NCBI GenBank assembly: GCA_018969295.1
Contig: JAGWYN010000056.1
Location: 1 to 23,374 of the forward strand
Reading direction: 5' to 3'
DNA from: Chloroflexota bacterium
GTDB lineage: Bacteria > Chloroflexota > Anaerolineae > Caldilineales > Caldilineaceae
DNA length: 23,374 bases
This document shows, in pieces, positions 18,857 to 23,374 of this stretch (the stretch's first letter is position 1; each line of letters begins with the position of its first letter). Under the pieces are notes generated by a model. It ran no database searches, had not been told where the DNA came from, and saw nothing but the letters and a program-made list of their open reading frames with translations. Position numbers and translations under genes: made by a program.

Positions 18857-20473
18857 ATGCACTGGAAATTTCATTCGACCTTGCTGTGGGTGCTGGCTGC
18901 TGGCTGGCTGTTGGTGGCCTGTGTGCCGGCCCAGCCGGTGTCCTCTCCTGGCGCGGAGGGCGCTGCGGGAGGTACTTTGACCCTCGGGCTTGGTTCGGAG
19001 CCGGAAACCCTCGACCCAGGCGACGCCGTCTATGTGCAGGAACAGCTGGTTTTGATCAATCTGTTCGACTCGCTGCTGTCGATGGCGCCGGACACGACCC
19101 TGCACCCTGCCCTGGCATCCAGCTGGGAGGTCAACGACGCCTACACCGAGTTCACCTTTACCCTGCGCCAGGATGTCACCTTTCATGACGGCACCCCCTT
19201 CAACGCGGCGGCGGTCCAGGCCTCGTTCGACCACATCGTCAGCGACGCTGTGTTGGAGTCAGGCGGCAAGACCCTGCTGGTCGACCACCAGTATACCGGG
19301 AGCGAGGTGGTCGACGAATTCACCGTCGTTGTGAAATTTGCCGCCCCGTACCCGACCTTTCTGCGCGACGCTGCACGTCAGTGGCTCAGCATCTCGTCGC
19401 CGACAGCGCTGGAGAGCTCGGGCAGCGACTACGGGCGCAACCCGGTTGGCACCGGCCCCTTTCGCTTCGTGCGCTGGGATGCACAGTCGCAGCTTGTGCT
19501 CGAGCGCAACCCAGACTACAACTGGGCACCTCCCTTTGCCGCCCACCAGGGGCCGGCCCGGCTTGCACAGGTCATCTTCCGCTTCCTGCCCGAATCTGCC
19601 ACCCGGCTGACCGCCTTTGAGACCGGTGAAATCCAGATTGCCAGCGAGCCGCCGGCGCTGGACGCCATCGCCCTGGCCGAGGCCGGCACTGGCGTACTGG
19701 AAACCTTCGCCCAGCCTGGCATCCCGGCGATCATGATGATCAACACGCAAAAGGCCCCCACCGACGACCTCAACGTGCGCAAGGCCATGATCCTGGCGCT
19801 CAACCACGAAGAGTTTGTCCAGACCGCCTTCCAGGAGCTGGGCATTCCCTCCTACAGTGTGTTGTCGCCGACGACCTGGTCTTTCGACGAAGAGGCGGCC
19901 AGCCTCTACCGCTACGACCCGGCGGAGGCTGCACGGCTGCTCGAAGCGTCCGGCTGGGTCGACAGCGACGGGGATGGCCTGCGCGAAAAAGAGGGGGAGC
20001 CGCTGACGATCGACTACATCACCTCCCCGATTTGGGAAGAGGCCTTCAACGAGCTGTTGGCCGGCTACCTGACCCAGGCTGGTTTCACCGTGCAGATGCG
20101 GGCGATGGACGACACCGGCATTGCGGCGGAAGCCTCTGCCGGCAGCTACAGCATGCTCTACATCTACTGGACCCGCGCTGACCCCTCGCCGCTGCGCATC
20201 CTGTTTCACTCTGAAAACATCGAGGGAGGGGCGGCCTACACCCGCTTCAGCGACGCCGAGCTGGATCGGGTGCTGGCCGACGGGGACACGCAGACCGACG
20301 AAGCCGTGCGCGAGCAGGACTATGTCACAGCCCAGCGCATCATCATGGAGAATGCGCTGGTGCTGCCGCTCTTCACCGTCAACACCACCTATCTGAACGC
20401 GCCGTCGGTCCAGAACTTCTCCTTCGACGTCGAAGGGTACCCCTGGATTTACGACATTGCGTTGGCCGAGTGA
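18857..20473 (+). CDS. Dpp-family ABC transporter substrate-binding lipoprotein
   Basis: Extracytoplasmic solute-binding protein of family 5, 538 aa, the size of classic DppA/OppA/GsiB. The lipoprotein signal peptide ends at C22 (WLLVAC). The domain starts at GGTLTLGLGSEPETLDPGDA and includes LRQDVTFHDGTPFNAAAVQA, YGRNPVGTGPFRFVRWD, LDAIALAEAG, LNVRKAMILALNHEEF and DPAEAARLLEASGW. ATG 18857 lies 8 nt after GGAG; an in-frame TTG directly before it is less likely. It starts 27 nt after the amidohydrolase stop, in the same transcription direction. Peptides or amide-containing small molecules are the most likely ligands. Confidence 0.94.
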   Translation: MHWKFHSTLLWVLAAGWLLVACVPAQPVSSPGAEGAAGGTLTLGLGSEPETLDPGDAVYVQEQLVLINLFDSLLSMAPDTTLHPALASSWEVNDAYTEFTFTLRQDVTFHDGTPFNAAAVQASFDHIVSDAVLESGGKTLLVDHQYTGSEVVDEFTVVVKFAAPYPTFLRDAARQWLSISSPTALESSGSDYGRNPVGTGPFRFVRWDAQSQLVLERNPDYNWAPPFAAHQGPARLAQVIFRFLPESATRLTAFETGEIQIASEPPALDAIALAEAGTGVLETFAQPGIPAIMMINTQKAPTDDLNVRKAMILALNHEEFVQTAFQELGIPSYSVLSPTTWSFDEEAASLYRYDPAEAARLLEASGWVDSDGDGLREKEGEPLTIDYITSPIWEEAFNELLAGYLTQAGFTVQMRAMDDTGIAAEASAGSYSMLYIYWTRADPSPLRILFHSENIEGGAAYTRFSDAELDRVLADGDTQTDEAVREQDYVTAQRIIMENALVLPLFTVNTTYLNAPSVQNFSFDVEGYPWIYDIALAE

Positions 20474-20480
20474 CCGACCT

Positions 20481-20512
20481 GCGGTGCTGTGCGGCTTGCC
20501 GCACAGCACCGC
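20481..20512 (+). promoter_or_regulatory. 14-bp stem-loop with CUUG tetraloop between binding-protein and permease genes
   Basis: Perfect arms GCGGTGCTGTGCGG (20481-20494) and CCGCACAGCACCGC (20499-20512) close a CTTG loop on a G-C pair, the known stable G(CUUG)C tetraloop. No U-run follows. It begins 7 nt after the binding-protein stop and ends 15 nt before the permease ATG. It is probably an mRNA stabiliser that protects the upstream message. Confidence 0.8.
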
Positions 20513-20527
20513 AACGAAGCCAGTCTC

Positions 20528-21454
20528 ATGTACCAGTATCTGCTGCGCCGCCTTTTGACTTCGCTGCTGGTGCTTTTGGGCGTGTCGGTGTTGGTCTTTT
20601 CGATCCTCCATCTCGTGCCAGGAGACGCTGTGACCGCCCTCTTGGGCAGGCAGAATGTCTCTGCCGAACGAGTCAGCGAGCTGCGCGGCCGGCTGGGGTT
20701 GGACGACCCTCTTCCGGTTCAGTATGTCCGCTATCTGAGCCGGGCGCTGCGCGGGGATCTGGGGATCTCGATCCGCAGCTCGCTGCCGGTTTCCGCGGCG
20801 ATCGCCGAGCAGCTGCCGAGCACGCTGGCGCTGGCGTGCTCGGCGCTGGCCATTGCGCTGCTGCTTGGCTTTGTGCTGGGGCTGACGGCAGCCCTGCGCC
20901 AGGGGGGCTGGCTTGACACAGCGCTCATGGGGCTCTCGGTGAGTGGGATGTCGCTGCCGACCTTTTGGCTGGGGCTGCTGCTGATTCTGCTCTTTGCCGT
21001 GCGGCTGCGCTGGTTTCCCAGCATCTCCAACAGCAACAGTCTGGCCGATCTGACGCTGCCGGCGTTGACGTTGGGGCTGCCCGAGGCGGCAGTTGTCGCA
21101 CGCATGGTGCGTGCCAGCCTGCTTGACGTTCTTGGACAGGAGTATGTCACCGTTGCGCGTGCCAAAGGGCTGCCCGAACGCCGCGTGGTGGTGGGCCACG
21201 CGCTGCGCAACGCCCTGATTCCGGTCGTCACCTTTGTCGGGTTGCAGCTGGCCTATCTGCTCGGTGGTTCGGCGATCGTCGAGACCTTGTTTGCCCGGCA
21301 AGGGATCGGGCGGCTGGCGGTCGACGCCATCGCCAACCGCGATTACCCGATGGTCCAGGGGACGGTGCTGGTGGTGGCCACGCTGTACGTCGCCATCAAC
21401 ACGGTCACCGATATCGTCTACACAGTGCTCAACCCCAAGATTCGTCTGCAATAA
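20528..21454 (+). CDS. Dpp-family ABC transporter permease (DppB)
   Basis: Inner-membrane permease of 308 aa, typical DppB length. The start YQYLLRRLLTSLLVLLGVSV leads into FSILHLVPGDAVTALLG and LGLDDPLPVQYVRYL, followed by ALRGDLGISIRS. The coupling region reads YVTVARAKGLPERRVVVGHA, and RNALIPVVTFVGLQLAYLLGG and ETLFARQGIGRLAVDAI follow. ATG 20528 matches the conserved N-terminus; an in-frame GTG at 20489 would lie inside the stem-loop. The ribosome-binding site is weak. The last 53 bp are imperfectly duplicated immediately downstream, at the start of the next gene. Confidence 0.95.
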   Translation: MYQYLLRRLLTSLLVLLGVSVLVFSILHLVPGDAVTALLGRQNVSAERVSELRGRLGLDDPLPVQYVRYLSRALRGDLGISIRSSLPVSAAIAEQLPSTLALACSALAIALLLGFVLGLTAALRQGGWLDTALMGLSVSGMSLPTFWLGLLLILLFAVRLRWFPSISNSNSLADLTLPALTLGLPEAAVVARMVRASLLDVLGQEYVTVARAKGLPERRVVVGHALRNALIPVVTFVGLQLAYLLGGSAIVETLFARQGIGRLAVDAIANRDYPMVQGTVLVVATLYVAINTVTDIVYTVLNPKIRLQ

Positions 21455-21504
21455 ACGTGTCACCGATACACAGTGCTCAACCGCAAGATTCGTCTGCAGC
21501 AAAC
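21404..21504 (+). repeat. Imperfect tandem duplication across the dppB/dppC junction
   Basis: Copy A (21404-21456) is the 3' end of dppB. Copy B (21459-21504) repeats GTCACCGATA exactly, lacks 7 nt, then repeats the next 36 nt with 3 mismatches. In copy A the sequence ends with the dppB TAA; in copy B that position reads GCA, and the 7-nt loss shifts the frame. Copy B is therefore read as the first residues of dppC. Confidence 0.9.
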
Positions 21505-22398
21505 GGGAACCCGTTTGCTGCTCGTCGGGCCGGGCCGGAATCAGGGCGCAGCGAATCGCCGGGTCGGCGCCTGCTGCGCCGCACGCTGCACCATCGCGGC
21601 GCGCAGGTGGGCGCCGCCATTTTGCTGTTGCTGGTCGGGCTCAGCCTGGCGGCGCCGCTGTTGACAGGGCGGGACCCCGACGGGATCGACCCAGCACTCT
21701 CTTTGCAGGCGCCGAGCTGGGAGCACCCGCTCGGGACCGACCACATCGGCCGCGATCTCTGGGCCCGGTTTCTGTACGGCGGGCGTCTCTCGTTGCGGGT
21801 CGGGCTGTTGGCGATTGCGCTGGGGGCCACTGTCGGCATTGCCATTGGTCTGTTGGCGGGCTACTACGGTGGCTGGATCGACGCGGCCAGCAGCTGGCTG
21901 AGCGAGGTGCTGCTCTCTTTCCCCGACATTCTGCTGGCACTGGCCATCATTGCTGTGCTGGGTCCGGGCATCACCAACGCCATGTTGGCCATCGGCCTTG
22001 CCTTTATTCCTTCATTTGCGCGGCTCACCCGCGGCCATGTGCTGGCGATCCGCGAGCTGGGCTATGTCGAAGCTGCGCGTGCGATTGGGGTGCCGGATTG
22101 GCAGATTCTTCTGCGCCACGTGCTGCCCAACACGCTGCGCACGCTGCTGGTGCTGCTGACGCTGGGCATCGGTTCGGCGATTTTGTCCGGTGCAGCGCTG
22201 AGTTTTCTGGGGCTGGGCGCGCAGCCGCCGACAGCAGAATGGGGGGCGCTGCTCAACGCTGGCCAGAAGTATGTGCGCCAGGCGTGGTGGCTGACCCTCT
22301 TTCCAGGAGGGGCGATCTTTCTCACCGTGCTGGCGGTGAACTTGATTGGGGATGCCCTCAGCGATGCGGTGGCGGGCACCGCGTCCGCCCAGCGCTGA
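21457..22398 (+). CDS. Dpp-family ABC transporter permease (DppC)
   Basis: Inner-membrane permease, 313 aa from GTG 21457. The conserved region begins only near residue 38 (RRLLRRTLHHRGAQVGAA). It then shows HPLGTDHIGRDLWARFLYGG, the DppC motif, and the coupling region YVEAARAIGVPDWQILLRHV, followed by LPNTLRTLLVLL and SFLGLGAQPPTAEWG. The start is 2 nt after the dppB stop with no ribosome-binding site, so translation probably depends on coupling. The first 15 or so residues come from a shifted duplicate of the dppB end. No in-frame ATG or TTG occurs before the first membrane segment. No ATPase genes follow, unlike in standard dppABCDF operons. Confidence 0.92.
   Translation: MSPIHSAQPQDSSAANGNPFAARRAGPESGRSESPGRRLLRRTLHHRGAQVGAAILLLLVGLSLAAPLLTGRDPDGIDPALSLQAPSWEHPLGTDHIGRDLWARFLYGGRLSLRVGLLAIALGATVGIAIGLLAGYYGGWIDAASSWLSEVLLSFPDILLALAIIAVLGPGITNAMLAIGLAFIPSFARLTRGHVLAIRELGYVEAARAIGVPDWQILLRHVLPNTLRTLLVLLTLGIGSAILSGAALSFLGLGAQPPTAEWGALLNAGQKYVRQAWWLTLFPGGAIFLTVLAVNLIGDALSDAVAGTASAQR
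21496..21521 (+). repeat. 26-bp palindrome inside the 5' end of dppC
   Basis: Arms GCAGCAAACGGG (21496-21507) and CCCGTTTGCTGC (21510-21521) flank an AA centre. As RNA it would form a 10- to 11-bp hairpin with a GAAC loop. It begins within the end of duplicate copy B and lies in codons 14-22 of dppC, which are outside the conserved family region. Confidence 0.8.
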
Positions 22399-22416
22399 GA
22401 AGAGAGGAGAAGCAGG

Positions 22417-22956
22417 ATGCAATCGACCGTGCTCTACCAGCTGATCGACACGCTCAGCCTGCTGGTCTGCCAGCAGGGGCTGGCCCAGGCCCACAAAGGA
22501 GAGCCTGTGGTTCGGCTGGCGCGCGCCCACCTCTTCACAGCGCTGCGCCAGCTGGACGGCTGGCACAAAGGGCTGGCGATCCAGTTTCTCTACGAAGCCG
22601 GGCTGATCGGCGCCCATTTTGTGGCGGATCTGCCGCCGGTGCAGCCGGTGATGGCGCTCCACGGCGCCGACTTGTCTGGCCTGCTCCTGCCGCGCGTTAA
22701 CCTGGCCTGGGCGCATCTGGCTGTCTCGGACCTGACCGGGGCCGACCTGCGCGAGAGCTGCCTGATCTGTGCCAACCTGTATGCAGTCGACCTGGTCGAC
22801 GCCGACCTGGCGGGTGCCAATCTGTGTGGCGCCAACCTCTACATGGCCGAACTCAGCGGCGCCAATCTGGCTGGCGCCGACCTGCGCAGTGCGGTAGTGG
22901 CGCCGACCCAGCTGGCCAGTGCCCGGGTCAGCGCGGCCACCCGTCTGCCCGACTGA
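22417..22956 (+). CDS. Pentapeptide-repeat protein
   Basis: Protein of 179 aa. The N-terminal part (about 1-65) includes ALRQLDGWHKGLAIQFLYEAGLI, seen in many stand-alone pentapeptide-repeat proteins of Chloroflexi and cyanobacteria (named here in family terms; the stretch is quoted only in part elsewhere). About 15 A(D/N)LxX-like repeats follow from residue 80 (LHGADLSGLLL) to about 160, giving a right-handed quadrilateral beta-helix. GAGGAG is 7 nt before the ATG. It starts 18 nt after dppC, where dppD would be expected, but shows no nucleotide-binding motif. Function unknown; it has no gyrase-inhibitor (Qnr) features that I can see. Confidence 0.85.
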   Translation: MQSTVLYQLIDTLSLLVCQQGLAQAHKGEPVVRLARAHLFTALRQLDGWHKGLAIQFLYEAGLIGAHFVADLPPVQPVMALHGADLSGLLLPRVNLAWAHLAVSDLTGADLRESCLICANLYAVDLVDADLAGANLCGANLYMAELSGANLAGADLRSAVVAPTQLASARVSAATRLPD

Positions 22957-22965
22957 ACGTGGACA

Positions 22966-22980
22966 GCCGCCATCAGCGGC
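22966..22980 (+). other. Small hairpin after the pentapeptide-repeat gene
   Basis: GCCGC (22966-22970) and GCGGC (22976-22980) flank a 5-nt loop, 9 nt after the stop codon. There is no T-run, so it is at best a weak terminator. Confidence 0.25.
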
Positions 22981-23374
22981 GATGAACTATCGAACAAAGC
23001 CGAGATCCTCGAAGTGCTGTGGTATACTAAATGCCAGCAAGAACATGCGCTGCGTTCTCTGGAAGCGCTGCTTCATATTGTGGATTGGCTGCCGTGCTTG
23101 CCAGGGAATCTGGAGCAGCAGTTCAAGCAACAGCTCGAACAGTTGGAGGCACAGACACAAATGCGGTATGTCACCAGTATTGAACGAATTGCCCGTGAGG
23201 AAGGCCGTGAGGAAGGCCGTGAAGAAGGCCGTGAAGAAGGCCGTGAAGAAGGCGCTACCTACGTGCTGCTGCGTCTGCTCGAACATCGTTTTGGTGAGCT
23301 TCCAGAGGCAGTCACTGCGCACGTCCAGCGTCTGTCGCTGGCACAGACAGAGGCGCTGGTCAACCATGCGCTCG
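22981..23374 (+). pseudogene. C-terminal remnant of an Rpn/DUF4351-like protein, cut by window edge
   Basis: An open frame from 22981 (open back to the TGA at 22954) reads through to the window end. It translates to ELSNKAEILEVLWYT, then LLHIVDWLPCLPGNLEQQF, RYVTSIERIA, five REEG units and LLRLLEHRFGELPEAV. This order resembles the C-terminal half of Rpn-type PD-(D/E)XK transposase-like proteins common in cyanobacteria and Chloroflexi: a helical FIDWL...LP...LE segment, TSIERI, a charged repeat and a DUF4351-like tail. The roughly 200-residue nuclease half and a credible start codon are missing. Base composition is lower in GC than in neighbouring genes. I infer a 5'-truncated remnant; a short functional gene from GTG 23014 cannot be excluded. 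Confidence 0.6.
23194..23253 (+). repeat. Five 12-bp tandem repeats encoding REEG
   Basis: CGTGAGGAAGGC twice, then CGTGAAGAAGGC three times, with no gaps, inside the Rpn-like frame. Such arrays encode a charged helix and change in copy number by slippage. Confidence 0.9.

Noticed and set aside
17135..19234. 699-residue open frame on the minus strand
   Set aside because: It lies opposite the amidohydrolase and binding-protein genes, has no recognisable domain, and reflects high-GC codon bias on the opposite strand.
19259..21502. 747-residue open frame on the minus strand
   Set aside because: It is antisense to the well-supported binding-protein and dppB genes, and its Gln/His/Arg-rich translation resembles no family.
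23022..23027. TATACT with extended -10 TGG near the right end
   Set aside because: An ATG follows after only 2 nt in a non-coding frame, and the hexamer codes for part of the Rpn-like remnant; probably chance.
23194..23253. Regular short repeats as a CRISPR array
   Set aside because: Units are 12 bp, directly adjacent without spacers, and in frame as REEG.
22987..23367. Minus-strand frame with FFTA repeats
   Set aside because: The repeats are the complement of the REEG array; the plus-strand frame matches a known family pattern.

Overview
The window is GC-rich, gene-dense bacterial chromosome, about two thirds G+C by eye. It probably comes from a Chloroflexota bacterium, perhaps of the Caldilinea/Anaerolineae type. 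The reasons are long Ala/Pro/Glu linkers after the lipobox of the substrate-binding lipoproteins, Opp-type transporters paired with a LacI regulator, and an AapJQMP amino-acid transporter. The taxonomic call is an inference from style, not a search result.

Layout. (1) Positions 1-7562, minus strand, read right to left: an amino-acid ABC transporter (aapJ, aapQ, aapM, aapP), then a small Nfu N-domain protein, a glycosylasparaginase-like Ntn hydrolase, a 2-oxoacid dehydrogenase E2 and the start of its E3 (lpdA, cut by the window edge). Spacing is tight (about 5-80 nt), except for a 131-nt aapJ-aapQ gap that holds a 17-bp stem-loop. (2) Positions 7563-8062: a 500-bp divergent intergenic region with a good promoter for lacI, a 12-bp tandem repeat at its likely start site, a weaker minus-strand promoter, and several inverted or direct repeats in the aapJ leader. 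(3) Positions 8063-15039, plus strand: lacI and a complete five-gene Opp/Dpp-family importer (binding protein, two permeases, two ATPases), probably for an oligosaccharide or similar solute. (4) Positions 15176-22398, plus strand: a COG3375-like GNAT acyltransferase, an unrecognised polytopic membrane protein rich in membrane-associated His/Asp, a YtcJ-type amidohydrolase, and a second Dpp-type importer made of a binding protein and two permeases but no ATPase genes. (5) Positions 22417-23374: a pentapeptide-repeat protein and the C-terminal remnant of an Rpn/DUF4351-like protein with a REEG repeat, cut by the window edge.

How it fits together. The left half suggests amino-acid uptake feeding Asn/Asp release and central oxidation. 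The middle is a sugar- or peptide-type uptake operon under LacI control. The right-hand cluster looks like scavenging of an N-acylated or amide substrate with its own importer, which may borrow the ATPases encoded just upstream.

The most unusual features are four. An extracellular SdrD-B-like, calcium-loop-bearing insert sits in the permease AapQ. A long perfect stem-loop lies between the binding-protein gene and the first permease gene in all three ABC operons. A tandem duplication at the dppB/dppC junction has re-used the 3' end of dppB, in another frame, as the 5' end of dppC. The polytopic protein has no recognised family.
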